Positions 8,978-17,957 of a stretch of DNA of 64,000 nt are shown piece by piece. Both the position numbers and the translations under genes were made by a program. How positions within the stretch are numbered: the first letter of the stretch is position 1; every line of letters starts with the position of its first letter. Below the pieces are notes generated by a model, which had not been told where the DNA came from, did not search any database, and saw nothing but the letters and a program-made list of their open reading frames with translations. The stretch is from Nitrospirillum amazonense (GTDB lineage: Bacteria; Pseudomonadota; Alphaproteobacteria; Azospirillales; Azospirillaceae): NCBI RefSeq assembly GCF_007828035.1, contig NZ_VITV01000006.1, forward strand, positions 62,001 to 126,000. The letters run 5' to 3'.

Positions 8978-10417
8978 TCAGGTCAAAGGCTGGCGCAGCA
9001 GCGCCGGCTTGCGCGCCATCAGGTCCAGGATCAGTTCGCCGAACAGGCTGTTGGCCCAGGCAAACCAGGGTCGGGTGAAATGGCTGGGATCGTCCTGGCC
9101 GAAGGCTTCGTGCATGAAGCCGGTACCGGCATGCGTGCCCTTCAGCCACACCAGGCACTGGCGGATTTCCGCGTCGTTGTCGCTGGTCAGGGCGCGCACG
9201 ATCAGGGACATGGGCCAGATCATGCCCAACCCTACATGCGGCCCGCCGACACCCTCCGCCGCGCGGCCCCGGAAGAAATAGGGGTTGCGGCCACTCAACA
9301 CCCGTTGCCGGGTACGCCGGTACAGCGGGTCCCCGGCGTCACAGCAGCCGAGATAGGGCAGGCTGAGAAGGCTGGGCACGTTGGCGTCGTCCAGGAACAG
9401 GGCGTTGCCGAAACCGTCGACCTCATAGGCCCAGACCTCCTGGCCCTCTCCATCCGCGATGCGGCCGTTCCGCGTCAGCGCCACCGCCACGGTGTCCGCA
9501 AGGCTGTGGCAGGCGTTGGCGAGGGCGATGTCGCCATGGATGGCCTGCGCCATGTCGGCGAGCTGGCGCAGGCTGGCCACGGCGAACAGGTTGGCAGGGA
9601 CGAGGAAGGGCAGCACGCAGGCGTCATCCGACGGCCGGAACATGGAATGGATCAGCCCGACCTTGGCCGTGGGGGCGCCGTAGCCGTCCAGCGGCAGCGT
9701 GTCGCTGGGCGTTTCGCTGGTGCGCTGGAAGCGGTAGGGCCCGGGGCCGTCCAGCCGCTGCTGCTCACGGAAGGTGCGCACCACCTGGGCCATGGCCTGG
9801 CGCCAGGCGGCGTCGAAGGGGACGGTGTCACCCGTCGCCCGCCAATAGCCGTGGGACAGGCGGATGACGTGGCACAGGCTGTCCACCTCCCACTTCCGCT
9901 CAGCCACCCCGGGCTTCATCTCCGTCATGTCCTCCTTGGCCCAGCTCAAGGGCGTGGTGGCATCGGCGTCTCGGCTGAAGGCGTTGGCGTAGGGGTCGAT
10001 CAGGATGCAGCGCGCCTGGCGGCGGATCAGCCCCTGGTAGAGGTGGCGCAGGGCCGCGTCCCGCCGCGCCAGCGGCAGATAGGGCCAAACCTGGGCGGAA
10101 CTGTCGCGCAGCCACAGGCAGGGGATGTCGCCGGTGATGACGAAGGCGTCAGGGCCACCGTCCAGGGATCCTAAGGATACCGTGGTGTCCAGGGTGTTGG
10201 GATAGCAGTTCTGGAACAGCCAGTAGAGTTCCGGGTCGGCGATGGCGGCGCGGGCATCCCGTATCACCGCCTCCACCGCCGGGCTCATGCAGCCCCGGGC
10301 GGCGGGTGCGGGGCGCCGGCCAGCCAGGGTGGGCGCGGCGGCGGCACGAAGCGGGCCCGACAGGCCCATACCCACGCCGGCCACGGCCATAGTCAGCACA
10401 TCTCGGCGATTAGGCAT
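8978..10417 (-). CDS. GH125 exo-alpha-1,6-mannosidase, Tat-exported
   Basis: This protein of about 479 residues matches the metal-independent GH125 family (formerly DUF1237), whose known members are exo-alpha-1,6-mannosidases. Typical segments are WLFQNCYPNTLDTTV, TGDIPCLWLRDSSAQVWPYL, IDPYANAF, WEVDSLCHVIRLSHGYWR and the C-terminal GTGFMHEAF. The N-terminus has a twin-arginine signal (NRRDVLTMAVAG). The ATG at 10417 is preferred over a GTG two codons upstream, although neither has a strong ribosome site. Together with the downstream GH92 enzyme it would strip high-mannose glycans. A terminator hairpin separates it from the TonB receptor upstream, so it may be read by leaky transcription or from a weak promoter in the gap of about 70 bp. 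Confidence 0.9.
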   Translation of the reverse strand: MPNRRDVLTMAVAGVGMGLSGPLRAAAAPTLAGRRPAPAARGCMSPAVEAVIRDARAAIADPELYWLFQNCYPNTLDTTVSLGSLDGGPDAFVITGDIPCLWLRDSSAQVWPYLPLARRDAALRHLYQGLIRRQARCILIDPYANAFSRDADATTPLSWAKEDMTEMKPGVAERKWEVDSLCHVIRLSHGYWRATGDTVPFDAAWRQAMAQVVRTFREQQRLDGPGPYRFQRTSETPSDTLPLDGYGAPTAKVGLIHSMFRPSDDACVLPFLVPANLFAVASLRQLADMAQAIHGDIALANACHSLADTVAVALTRNGRIADGEGQEVWAYEVDGFGNALFLDDANVPSLLSLPYLGCCDAGDPLYRRTRQRVLSGRNPYFFRGRAAEGVGGPHVGLGMIWPMSLIVRALTSDNDAEIRQCLVWLKGTHAGTGFMHEAFGQDDPSHFTRPWFAWANSLFGELILDLMARKPALLRQPLT

Positions 10418-10487
10418 CCACAACCCATGTCCAGGGCCCGTGATGGGAATGGGCCGGTTCCGCCGGCCTCATCCCCGCAGAATAGGG

Positions 10488-10518
10488 AAAGGCCCTGGTG
10501 ACCGCCACCAGGACCTTT
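10488..10518 (-). terminator. Hairpin terminator after the first TonB receptor gene
   Basis: On the minus strand AAAGGTCCTGGTG and CACCAGGGCCTTT pair over 13 positions (one G-U) around a 5-base loop. The hairpin begins 15 bp after the receptor stop. A short pyrimidine run follows instead of a full T tract, so termination may be partial, as expected before the mannosidase genes. Confidence 0.7.
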
Positions 10519-10533
10519 CGTCTCAGCGCAGGA

Positions 10534-13488
10534 TCAGTAGCTGTACTTCATGCTGACCAGGATGGTCCGGCCCGTCTCCACCACGTCGGAGATGGCCAGG
10601 CTTTCCTTGCCGATGTGCGACCAGTAGGAGACGTCGTCGAACAGGTTGGCCACCGACAGGTCCGCCCGCACGCCATAGCCGAAGTCGTAGCCGGCGTGCA
10701 GGTCCACCCGCTGTGACGAACGCACCCACAGGTCATCCCAGCTGCTGCCCAGGCCCAGGTAGTCGTACTGGGCCACATAGGCACCGGTGTAGTGGTAGAT
10801 CAGGTCCAGGGTGAAGCCGTCCTTTTCATAGAAGGCCTCGATATTGGCCATCCATTCCGGGGCGTTCTGGATGCGCTCGTTCGGGTCCAGCCCGGCGGCC
10901 TTGGTATCGACCGAGGTCCACTGCCGCGTGAGGTTGGCACCGATGCCGAAACCGTCGAACGGCGCCGGCATGTCCTGGAACTTCTGCCGGGCGGACAGTT
11001 CGACGCCATAAACCTGGCCATCCCCACCGTTGGTGGGATGATGGAAGATCACGGAGTTGCTGTTGGTGACGGCCGGGTTCGAATAGGTGCTGCCGTTGTC
11101 GTAGATGTAGTTGGAGAGTTGTTTGGCATAGCCTGCCACAACCAACGTACCGCCGTGGCCGCTGTCCCACTGGCCGGAAACGTCATAATTGACGGCGGTG
11201 ATGGCCTTCAGGTTGGGGTTGCCCTCGGTGATGGTGGTGACACCGTTGGAGATGCTGGTCTGCGAGCCGCCGCCCAACTGCACAAAGGGTGGACGGGTGT
11301 AGCTGGTCCAGATGGCCGCGCGATAGACCGAATTGTCGTCGGGCCGGTAGTTGGCGAAAATGCTGGGCAGCGGCTCGTTGTAATGGGTGGAGTTATAGCC
11401 CCAGTGGCCCGCCAGCTCATTGCCGTCGGCATCATGCGGCGTCACCCAGAAAGTGTTGTGGATGGCCGTGTGTTCGAACCGGAAGCCGGGGATGACCTCC
11501 AGGTCGTTGAACTTGAGGTTGGCCATCACATAGGCCGCCGTGACCGCCTCGGTGCCCTTCTGCGTGTTGCAGTTCCAGTTGTTGACGTAGAGGCTGCTGC
11601 AGCTATCCAGGTTGCTGGGGCTGGAATAGGTGTTGTACAGGCGGAACAGGGCGGCCTGGTCGATGACCGGCACCGACCAGTTGTAGACGCCGGGATAGAC
11701 CGCGGAATAGTTGCCGTTGATGATGCCAAGAGAACCAAAGGTGCGGCCGTCGGTGAAGTTGCCGTTGTACCAATCGCGGTTGGTCACCTGGCGCTCGCTG
11801 TCCTGATACTTCACGCCGAACTTGATGTATTCCAGCGGGCCGGCGTTCACGTCATACCGGGTGTCCAGCTTGGCGCCGCCGCGCACCTGGCCGCTGTACT
11901 GCTCCGTCAGTTCACCCCGGTCGCGGGCCGGCAGGCTGGCGACATTACCCAACTGCGAGATGATCTGCGAGCCGACCAGCGGATACGGCAGGTCGTTCAC
12001 ATATGTCGCCAGGACGTTGTTGCCGTACGCGAAGCCGTTGCCGTCGTTCTGGGTGGACCGGGTGGAGATTTCGATGTGGTTGGGGCGGTCGTTGTCGCCC
12101 CAGCTCAGGAATACGCTGGGGCTGAAGGTCCAGTTGCCCCACTTCTTCTCCCCGCCCAGCTGGGCGGTCGCCAGATCGGAATATTCCGGGTTGGTCTCGT
12201 ACCACAGGCGGGTGGACAGGTACTGGATGTTGGGGTGGTAGAGGCCCGTGCTGCCAATTTGGTCGTAGGTCACGTTCATGCCGACCAGCTGGCTCAGCGT
12301 GCTGTTCTGTTCCGTCTGCGCCACGGCGTAGCCCAGGCGGAAATAGGCGCTGGTGGTGTCGTCCGGGCGCCAGTCCAGCGACACGTTGCCGCCGTAACGC
12401 TCGGTGTAGCCGGAGGAGACGCCGGCGTTGAAACCCGTGGTCTCCAGGTTCTTGGACGGGTCCAGGTTGCTGGGGTTGCTGCCGTCGGCGTTGGCAACGG
12501 CAAAGGCCCAGGCGTTGTCGCAGCAGGTGGACTCCATCACCGCGCCCATTTCGCTGTTGGCGTAGTGGCGGATGTCGTAATAGGCGCTGACGTAGACGCC
12601 GAACTGGTTATCGCGGCCGAACTTGCCCGCCGCCTCACCCGCCAGGCCGTAGCCCAGGCTGTCCTTGCTATAGTCCTCCGCCCGCGTCTCCAGCCGGCCG
12701 CTGGCCGTGAAGCTGAACATCAGCGGCTGGTTGTAGTCGAAGGCCGTGGGCGTGCGGAAATCGACGGTGCCGCCGATGGCGTCGCCGTCCATGTCGGCCC
12801 TGGACGTCTTGTTGACGACGATGGTGTTCAGGCCGGACGGCGGCAGCAGGCTCAGCTGCACCTCGCGGCTGTAAGGCATGCCCTGGGCGACGTTGACGCC
12901 GTTGATCAGGTTGACGTTGTACTCGCCGTTCAGGCCGCGGATGGAGGTGAACATGCCCTCGCCGCGCGAGGCGCCGTCGATGCCGCCCACGAAGGACTGG
13001 CCGGTGTTCATGACGTTCACGCCGGGCAACAGGCCCAGCGCCTCGGCCACGTTGTGCACCGCCGTGTGCTCCAGGTCCGCCGCCGACATGACGTCAACGG
13101 TGTTGCTGGCGTTCATCTGCAGGCTGGAGGCTTGGTAGCGGTTGGCGGCGACGATGATCTCTTCCAGGGCGGCGGTGTAGGCCTCGAAGCTGACCGTCAC
13201 GGCACCATCCTTGGGCACGGTCACGCGGGTCGAGCTGGTGTGCAGGCCGGGGCGTGAGGCCGTGACCGTGTAGCTGCCCTCGGGAATGTTAGCCAGGGTG
13301 AAGGTCCCGTCCTCGCCCGAGGCGGTGGAATAGCCGGTACCGGGAATGGTGATGGCCGTGGCGGCCAACGGCTTGCCGGTGCCCGGGTCCACGATCGTGC
13401 CGGTGATGCTACCTGCGATAGCCGGCAGCGAGAACGCCATCACCGTCGATCCCGCCAGAAGGCCAGCCCTGAATTTGCCCAGGCCCAT
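10534..13488 (-). CDS. TonB-dependent receptor with CarboxypepD-reg-like N-terminal domain
   Basis: This 984-residue outer-membrane receptor has a signal peptide (MGLGKFRAGLLAG...AIAG). A carboxypeptidase-regulatory-like domain follows (about 25-110; GTIVDPGTGKPLAA, GEDGTFTLANIPEGSYTV). A plug domain (about 125-240; VAEALGLLPGVNV, SIRGLNGEYNVNLINGV) leads into the 22-strand barrel, and it ends in the aromatic terminus LVSMKYSY. This architecture is common in glycan-importing TonB receptors of Alphaproteobacteria and Bacteroidetes. The mannosidases downstream suggest it imports mannose-containing oligosaccharides. The ATG at 13488 has a GGGGAG site 6 nt upstream. Its promoter should lie in the AT-rich stretch at about 13,600-13,660, shared with the divergent fucosidase. 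Confidence 0.93.
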   Translation of the reverse strand: MGLGKFRAGLLAGSTVMAFSLPAIAGSITGTIVDPGTGKPLAATAITIPGTGYSTASGEDGTFTLANIPEGSYTVTASRPGLHTSSTRVTVPKDGAVTVSFEAYTAALEEIIVAANRYQASSLQMNASNTVDVMSAADLEHTAVHNVAEALGLLPGVNVMNTGQSFVGGIDGASRGEGMFTSIRGLNGEYNVNLINGVNVAQGMPYSREVQLSLLPPSGLNTIVVNKTSRADMDGDAIGGTVDFRTPTAFDYNQPLMFSFTASGRLETRAEDYSKDSLGYGLAGEAAGKFGRDNQFGVYVSAYYDIRHYANSEMGAVMESTCCDNAWAFAVANADGSNPSNLDPSKNLETTGFNAGVSSGYTERYGGNVSLDWRPDDTTSAYFRLGYAVAQTEQNSTLSQLVGMNVTYDQIGSTGLYHPNIQYLSTRLWYETNPEYSDLATAQLGGEKKWGNWTFSPSVFLSWGDNDRPNHIEISTRSTQNDGNGFAYGNNVLATYVNDLPYPLVGSQIISQLGNVASLPARDRGELTEQYSGQVRGGAKLDTRYDVNAGPLEYIKFGVKYQDSERQVTNRDWYNGNFTDGRTFGSLGIINGNYSAVYPGVYNWSVPVIDQAALFRLYNTYSSPSNLDSCSSLYVNNWNCNTQKGTEAVTAAYVMANLKFNDLEVIPGFRFEHTAIHNTFWVTPHDADGNELAGHWGYNSTHYNEPLPSIFANYRPDDNSVYRAAIWTSYTRPPFVQLGGGSQTSISNGVTTITEGNPNLKAITAVNYDVSGQWDSGHGGTLVVAGYAKQLSNYIYDNGSTYSNPAVTNSNSVIFHHPTNGGDGQVYGVELSARQKFQDMPAPFDGFGIGANLTRQWTSVDTKAAGLDPNERIQNAPEWMANIEAFYEKDGFTLDLIYHYTGAYVAQYDYLGLGSSWDDLWVRSSQRVDLHAGYDFGYGVRADLSVANLFDDVSYWSHIGKESLAISDVVETGRTILVSMKYSY

Positions 13489-13631
13489 ATCTTGCTCCCC
13501 GATTTTAGTGGAGCGGCGGCCGGTTTCACCGGGGCATCGGTCCCCGGGGAAAGGGTGGTTCAGCGCGCCGTTCTACCTACACAGGAACGCCTGGCTGGCG
13601 GCCAAGTCAATTCATTTTTTCTATTTTCTTT

Positions 13632-13648
13632 ATTTTTGATCTAAAAAT
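13632..13648. promoter_or_regulatory. AT-rich near-palindrome in TonB receptor promoter region
   Basis: ATTTTT (13632-13637), GATCT and AAAAAT (13643-13648) form 6-bp arms around a 5-base centre. The site is about 145 bp before the receptor ATG, inside the only A+T-rich block of the intergenic region. It is a plausible operator or promoter element, and the binding factor is unknown. Confidence 0.3.
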
Positions 13649-13963
13649 TTCATTCTATGCCGCCCCTCATATGAAACCTGGGCTCATGAAGATGGAAGGG
13701 GGTGCCGGCGAAGATATTGGAATTGCTTGCATTGCCGGATCAAGCCATACGGCCGTATCGGTCAATAGAGTGGCCATGCCTCAAGGTGATGTTTCACATA
13801 GGCGCGGGAAAGCGCGCTTTCCCTAGTCTTGCGCAGGCGTATCGCCACCTGCCGATGTAAAGCCCCGGACCATACGAACCCTTGGATGCGGCAACGGTTT
13901 CAGGCGGCGCCGGACACCCCGCCCTTTTCCCGACTCGCGAAGGTCGTCACCGCGGCGGCCAAA

Positions 13964-13979
13964 TGGAAAATAATTTCCA
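13964..13979. promoter_or_regulatory. TGGAA-N6-TTCCA palindrome (IolR-type operator) before fucosidase 2
   Basis: TGGAA (13964-13968), AATAAT and TTCCA (13975-13979) make a perfect palindromic frame 65 bp before the fucosidase ATG. A possible promoter overlaps it: TTTCCA (13974-13979) as -35 and TATATT (13998-14003) as -10 with an 18-bp spacer. From memory, GGAA-N6-TTCC is the recognition motif reported for the RpiR-type repressor IolR of Sinorhizobium meliloti. The same motif lies before iolC (21861) and the GH2 gene (30673). Confidence 0.7.
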
Positions 13980-14044
13980 CTAGATGGCATTTGGGAATAT
14001 ATTTATCGAAGCAGGCTCCGCACACGACAGGGAAAGCCGACGCC

Positions 14045-15427
14045 ATGGCCGTCATCCGCCGCCGCCTCGCCACCGTTCTGGCCGGGACCGCCCTCGCCAC
14101 CCTCATGGCGCTCGGGACGCAAGCCAGGGCGGATACCGCCCCGCCGGGCATGGCCCAGGCCTATGCGCCGACGGCGGAGAACCTGGCCGCGCGGCAGTGG
14201 TTCCAGGATGCCCGGTTCGGCATCTTCCTGCACTGGGGCCTGTATAGCGAACTGGGTGGCGCCGGCAAGATGGGTATCGCCGAATGGATCATGGATGAGA
14301 ACCAGATCCCCGCCCGCCATTACGAACGCCTGGCCCGGTTCTTCAACCCCACCGCCTTCGACGCCGACACCTGGGCGCAGACCTTCAAGGCGGCGGGCGC
14401 CCGCTACGTCGTCATCACGTCGAAGCACCATGAGGGCTTCGCCATGTTCGCCAGCAAGGCCAGCCCCTACAACGTCGTCGACGCCACCCCCTTCCATCGC
14501 GATCCGCTGGCCGAACTGGCCGCCGCCTGCCGCAAGGCCGGGCTGAAGCTGTTCTTCTATTATTCGCAGCTGGACTGGCACCATCCCGACTATTTCCCCC
14601 AGGGTACGACAGGCCATGCCTCGGAACGGCCGGCCGGCGGCGACTGGGACCACTACATCGATTTCGAACAGGCGCAGCTGCGCGAGCTGCTGACCCATTA
14701 CGGACCTATCGGCGGCATCTGGTTCGACGGCTGGTGGGACCAGAAGGACACGGCCATGCGCGACCGCTGGCGCCTGGATGAAACCTACCGCCTGATCCAC
14801 AGCCTGCAGCCGGCCGCCCTGATCGGCAACAACCACCACCAGGCACCCTTCCCTGGCGAAGACTTCCAGATGTTCGAGCGCGACCTCCCGGGCGAGAACA
14901 GCATGGGCTTCAACAAGGCCGGCGTCAGCGCCCTGCCCCTGGAAATGGCCGAGACCATGAACGGATCCTGGGGCTTCAACATGATCGACGACCAGTACAA
15001 GTCGACGGCGACCCTGATCCGCAGCCTGGTGGGCGCCGCCGGCCGCAACGCCAACTTCCTGATGAACACCGGCCCCATGCCCAACGGCGAGCTGCAGCCG
15101 GAGAACGTCCAGACGTTGAAAGAAATGGGACAATGGCTGAAGCGCTATGGCGAAAGCGTCTACCAGACCCGGGGTGGTCCCGTGACGCCGCGGCCCTGGG
15201 GCGTCACCACCCAGGCGCCGGGGCGCGTCTATGTTCATGTCCTGGACTGGAAGGATGGGCCCCTGTTCCTGCCCCTGACCCAGGCCGTGCGCAAGGCGAC
15301 CCTGCTGCGCGACGGCAGCGCCGTGCCGGTACAGCCCCGGCCGGACGGGCTGGAACTGACCCTGCCGGCGGCGACGGGCGAGGCCATGAACGATTGGGAC
15401 CGGGTGATCCGCTTAGATCTTCAGTGA
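14045..15427 (+). CDS. Alpha-L-fucosidase (GH29), Sec-exported, second copy
   Basis: This 460-residue GH29 enzyme has a Sec signal peptide (about 1-29, ending TQARA). Barrel motifs are RFGIFLHWGLYSE, ITSKHHEGFAMF (about 125-135) and GGIWFDGWWDQKD, with the nucleophile Asp near residue 228. A short beta domain closes the C-terminus. It differs clearly from the GH29 enzyme at 4.4-6.5 kb (no F5/8C modules, different active-site surroundings), so it is not a recent duplicate and may prefer another linkage. The ATG at 14045 follows AGGGAAAG and fits the signal peptide. The upstream palindrome at 13964 suggests control by the inositol regulator. Confidence 0.92.
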   Translation: MAVIRRRLATVLAGTALATLMALGTQARADTAPPGMAQAYAPTAENLAARQWFQDARFGIFLHWGLYSELGGAGKMGIAEWIMDENQIPARHYERLARFFNPTAFDADTWAQTFKAAGARYVVITSKHHEGFAMFASKASPYNVVDATPFHRDPLAELAAACRKAGLKLFFYYSQLDWHHPDYFPQGTTGHASERPAGGDWDHYIDFEQAQLRELLTHYGPIGGIWFDGWWDQKDTAMRDRWRLDETYRLIHSLQPAALIGNNHHQAPFPGEDFQMFERDLPGENSMGFNKAGVSALPLEMAETMNGSWGFNMIDDQYKSTATLIRSLVGAAGRNANFLMNTGPMPNGELQPENVQTLKEMGQWLKRYGESVYQTRGGPVTPRPWGVTTQAPGRVYVHVLDWKDGPLFLPLTQAVRKATLLRDGSAVPVQPRPDGLELTLPAATGEAMNDWDRVIRLDLQ

Positions 15428-15467
15428 TGGAATTGAAGCGGGCGGGGGGCGCTGGGTTGCAGTCATC

Positions 15468-15905
15468 CTACTCCGTCCGCTTCACCCTCGTGAGCGTGCG
15501 GCGGAGATGTGCCTGCAGGATCTTGTCGCGAACCCGTGCGAAGAACTTAGGCGGCAGCATTCCGTACTCGAAGCGCACTGGCTTGGTACCGGGAACGGGC
15601 CGCAGGTCAGGACTGGGCCATAGGAAATCGTTGGTCTCCGTGACGACAATCCAGGAGGATAAGCCATCGAGCCCAAGATGGGCTTTCAGGGCAGCCGGTA
15701 TTTCAATGGCATCGGCAGGGTCATTCGGTGGTGTATGTGTCACCGGTACAACGGTGATCATCTCCCGCCCCGCGACGATCTGGCGGGCGGCGACGATGGC
15801 GCAGGGCCGATCTTTCCGGCCCTCTTCCGCACCCCGGCGGTGTTCCCGCTCCCATAGATACGCGTAGGAAATGACGAGGCCCGGCCGCGGCGTCGGTAGG
15901 CTCAT
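15468..15905 (-). CDS. PemK/MazF-family toxin
   Basis: This 145-residue protein starts with PTPRPGLVISYAYLWERE and the motif EGRKDRPCAIV, the SH3-like core start of PemK/MazF-type endoribonuclease toxins. The middle segment ITVVPVTHTPPND matches the second conserved strand, and WIVVTETNDFLWP the C-terminal conserved part. Such toxins cleave mRNA when their antitoxin is degraded. The gene starts 5 bp after the stop of the Phd-like antitoxin on the same strand, the usual order for this module. It ends 40 bp from the convergent fucosidase gene. Confidence 0.82.
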   Translation of the reverse strand: MSLPTPRPGLVISYAYLWEREHRRGAEEGRKDRPCAIVAARQIVAGREMITVVPVTHTPPNDPADAIEIPAALKAHLGLDGLSSWIVVTETNDFLWPSPDLRPVPGTKPVRFEYGMLPPKFFARVRDKILQAHLRRTLTRVKRTE

Positions 15906-15910
15906 AAAGG

Positions 15911-16162
15911 TCAGTCTTCAAGAAGCTTGTCGAGATGATCGAATTCCGCGGGCACGGCGCTGTCGGCGATGGCCTTGAGGGTGTCCGCGTCCAGATCCTC
16001 GACCTTGCGGGCAACCCGCCCCTTCATCACCATCTCAAAGAACGCTGCCGACACCAGCACCGTATGGGTACGGCCATTCTTGGTGATCGCCACCGGAGCC
16101 TGTTGCGCGGCGTCCTGGTACCGCCCGACATGCTGCTGGAATTCGCTCGATGTGACTTTCAT
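15911..16162 (-). CDS. Phd/YefM-family antitoxin
   Basis: This 83-residue protein begins MKVTSSEFQQHVGRYQDAA and continues APVAITKNGRTHTVLVSA, the DNA-binding half of Phd/YefM antitoxins. The C-terminal third is acidic (KVEDLDADTLKAI...LDKLLED), as expected for the toxin-binding tail. The start at 16162 is supported by AGGAG a few bases upstream. A longer in-frame start at 16216 would include the operator. With the PemK-like toxin downstream it forms a type II toxin-antitoxin operon. The palindrome at 16177-16191 is the likely autoregulatory site. Confidence 0.85.
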   Translation of the reverse strand: MKVTSSEFQQHVGRYQDAAQQAPVAITKNGRTHTVLVSAAFFEMVMKGRVARKVEDLDADTLKAIADSAVPAEFDHLDKLLED

Positions 16163-16176
16163 GGCCTCGCTCCTTT

Positions 16177-16191
16177 TATCTAAAATAGATA
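16177..16191. promoter_or_regulatory. Palindromic operator of the toxin-antitoxin operon
   Basis: TATCTA (16177-16182), AAA and TAGATA (16186-16191) form a perfect palindrome directly before the antitoxin ribosome site. Two GATAAAAT repeats continue upstream (about 16188-16205). Phd/YefM antitoxins typically repress their own promoter through such short AT-rich palindromes. Confidence 0.6.
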
Positions 16192-16222
16192 AAATGGATA
16201 AAATTGGCGAGGGCAATCGACG

Positions 16223-17032
16223 TCAGCGCCGCATGATCCAGTCGTGCGCGGGGTCGTTGCGGAATATCCAGCGCCGCTCCGGCCCCGCCATCACGTTGAG
16301 GTAATAGAGGTCGTAACCGTGGGGTGCGCCCACCGGATGATAGCCCCGGGGGACCATGACCACGTCGCCGTCCTGCACGCAGATGGTCTCATCCAGGCTG
16401 CGATCGTCGGTGTAGACGCGCTGGAACGCGAAGCCCTGCGGCGGGTTCAGGCGGTGGTAGTAGGTTTCCTCCAGCGCCGTCTCCCGCCCGGCCTCGGCCG
16501 TGTCGTGCTTGTGCGGCGGATAGCTGGACCAATGGCCGCCGGGGGTGATGACCTCCACGACCAGCAGGCTGTCGGCCGGCTTGCCCTCCGGCAGGATGTT
16601 GCGGACATGGCGGGTGTTGGTGCCTTGGCCACGCACCTCGCGCGGCATCTCATCCGCCGCGATGACGCGGGCCTGGGCGCCGTTCCGGCCCGGCGCGGTG
16701 CAGACCGCCAGCTCGACGGCATCCGTCGCCACCACACCATAGGACTGGCCCGCCGGCACGTAGACCGCGCCCGGCGCCTTGTCCTCGAACACGCTGGCGC
16801 GGCCACCGACGAGGCCCAGGTCCTGGTCACCCGCCGTCACCCGCGCCGTACCCGACAGCACCACCAGGCAGGTCTCACGCCCCGGCTCCACCCCGTCGAG
16901 CATCTGGCCCGGTGTCAGCCGATGCAGGCGGAAACCGACATGGGTCCAGCCAGCACTTTCCGGCGTCACTTCCAGCACGCGGCCGTCTGCGCCGGGCGCG
17001 CCGGATCGCACCAGCAGGGGTGACGCGCTCAT
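16223..17032 (-). CDS. iolB: 5-deoxy-glucuronate isomerase
   Basis: This 269-residue cupin protein converts 5-deoxy-glucuronate to 2-deoxy-5-keto-gluconate in myo-inositol catabolism. Recognisable segments are the metal-binding region SSYPPHKHD, the following ETYYHRLNPPQGFAFQRVYTDDRSLDE, and the C-terminal VPRGYHPVGAPHGYDLYYLNVMAG. The start at 17032 overlaps the iolE stop (ATGA), which indicates coupled translation. It is the last gene of the iolC-D-E-B run. The upstream neighbour on this strand and the precise family match leave little doubt. Confidence 0.95.
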   Translation of the reverse strand: MSASPLLVRSGAPGADGRVLEVTPESAGWTHVGFRLHRLTPGQMLDGVEPGRETCLVVLSGTARVTAGDQDLGLVGGRASVFEDKAPGAVYVPAGQSYGVVATDAVELAVCTAPGRNGAQARVIAADEMPREVRGQGTNTRHVRNILPEGKPADSLLVVEVITPGGHWSSYPPHKHDTAEAGRETALEETYYHRLNPPQGFAFQRVYTDDRSLDETICVQDGDVVMVPRGYHPVGAPHGYDLYYLNVMAGPERRWIFRNDPAHDWIMRR

Positions 17033-17943
17033 AACGCCACCGTCAGGCCGGCGCCCGCCGCCGCCTGTTGCAGGTGACGCAGGCCCATCTCGCCATACTG
17101 GCGCGGGTCGGCCTTGGCGGGATCCTGTTCCGCCTCGATGATGACCCAACCGCTATAGCCGATGTCGGCCAGGGCCCGCATGACGGCGGCATAGTCCAGG
17201 CGGCCGTCGCCGGGCACGGTGAACATACCGTCCAGCACACCGTCCAGAAAGCTGCCACCCCGGCTCATCAGCGCCTGGAACACCGGCTGGCGTACGTCCT
17301 TGCAATGGACATGGGCCACGCGGGCCGAATGGGCGCGGATGACATCCACGGCGTCGATGCCGCCCAGGGCGGCGTGGCCGGTGTCCACCGTCAGGCCCAC
17401 CGACGGGCCGGTATGGGCCAGGAACTGGGCCAGATCATCCGGCCGTTCCACCACTGTGCCCAGGTGATGGTGATAGGCGAAGCGCAACCCCTGCCCCACG
17501 ATATAATCGGCGACCTCGGTCAGCCGGCGGCCGAAGACGGCCCACTCGGCGGCGTCCAGCCGGGGCGTCTGCGCCAGCGGGCGGGCGCGGTCTCCATGGA
17601 TGGCGTTACTGGTCTCGGCATGGACGAAGACGGTGCTGCCCATGGCCTTCAGCAAGGCCAGATGCCCCTGCAAGGCGGCGATCTCAGCCGCCGCGTCATG
17701 GGCCAGCAGGTTGCCGCTGTACCACCCGCCCACCAGGTCCAGGCCATGAGCGGCCAACAGGGGCCTCAGCGCCTGCGGATCGCGGGGGAACTTGCCGCCC
17801 AGCTCTATACCGCTGAACCCGATGGCGCGGGCGTCGGCCAGCACCGTTTCCACCGGCGTCGCCCCGCCCAGTTCGGGCATGTCGTCGTTGATCCAGGCGA
17901 TAGGACTGACGCCGAAGCGGATGGCCCCAGAGCGGACGGGCAT
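17029..17943 (-). CDS. iolE: Myo-inosose-2 dehydratase
   Basis: This 304-residue xylose-isomerase-like TIM barrel dehydrates 2-keto-myo-inositol to 3D-(3,5/4)-trihydroxycyclohexane-1,2-dione. Family features are FGVSPIAWINDDMPELG at the N-terminus, GFSGIELGGKFPRD, the metal-ligand stretches YHHHLGT and LTVDTGHAALGG, HVHCKDV, and WVIIEAEQDP near the C-terminus. It starts 14 bp after iolD and overlaps iolB at its end, so it is an internal member of the inositol operon. Confidence 0.96.
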   Translation of the reverse strand: MPVRSGAIRFGVSPIAWINDDMPELGGATPVETVLADARAIGFSGIELGGKFPRDPQALRPLLAAHGLDLVGGWYSGNLLAHDAAAEIAALQGHLALLKAMGSTVFVHAETSNAIHGDRARPLAQTPRLDAAEWAVFGRRLTEVADYIVGQGLRFAYHHHLGTVVERPDDLAQFLAHTGPSVGLTVDTGHAALGGIDAVDVIRAHSARVAHVHCKDVRQPVFQALMSRGGSFLDGVLDGMFTVPGDGRLDYAAVMRALADIGYSGWVIIEAEQDPAKADPRQYGEMGLRHLQQAAAGAGLTVAL

Positions 17944-17957
17944 GGCGGTTGATCTCC

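Larger units (their letters stand above)
13489..14044. other. Divergent intergenic region between TonB receptor and second fucosidase
   Basis: No convincing gene lies in these 556 bp. The left part (13,605-13,660) is strongly A+T rich and contains the near-palindrome at 13632-13648, probably the receptor promoter. The right part contains the TGGAA-N6-TTCCA operator at 13964 and a promoter reading into the fucosidase. An in-frame extension of the fucosidase frame back to 13829 has no family similarity and was not taken as coding. Confidence 0.6.
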
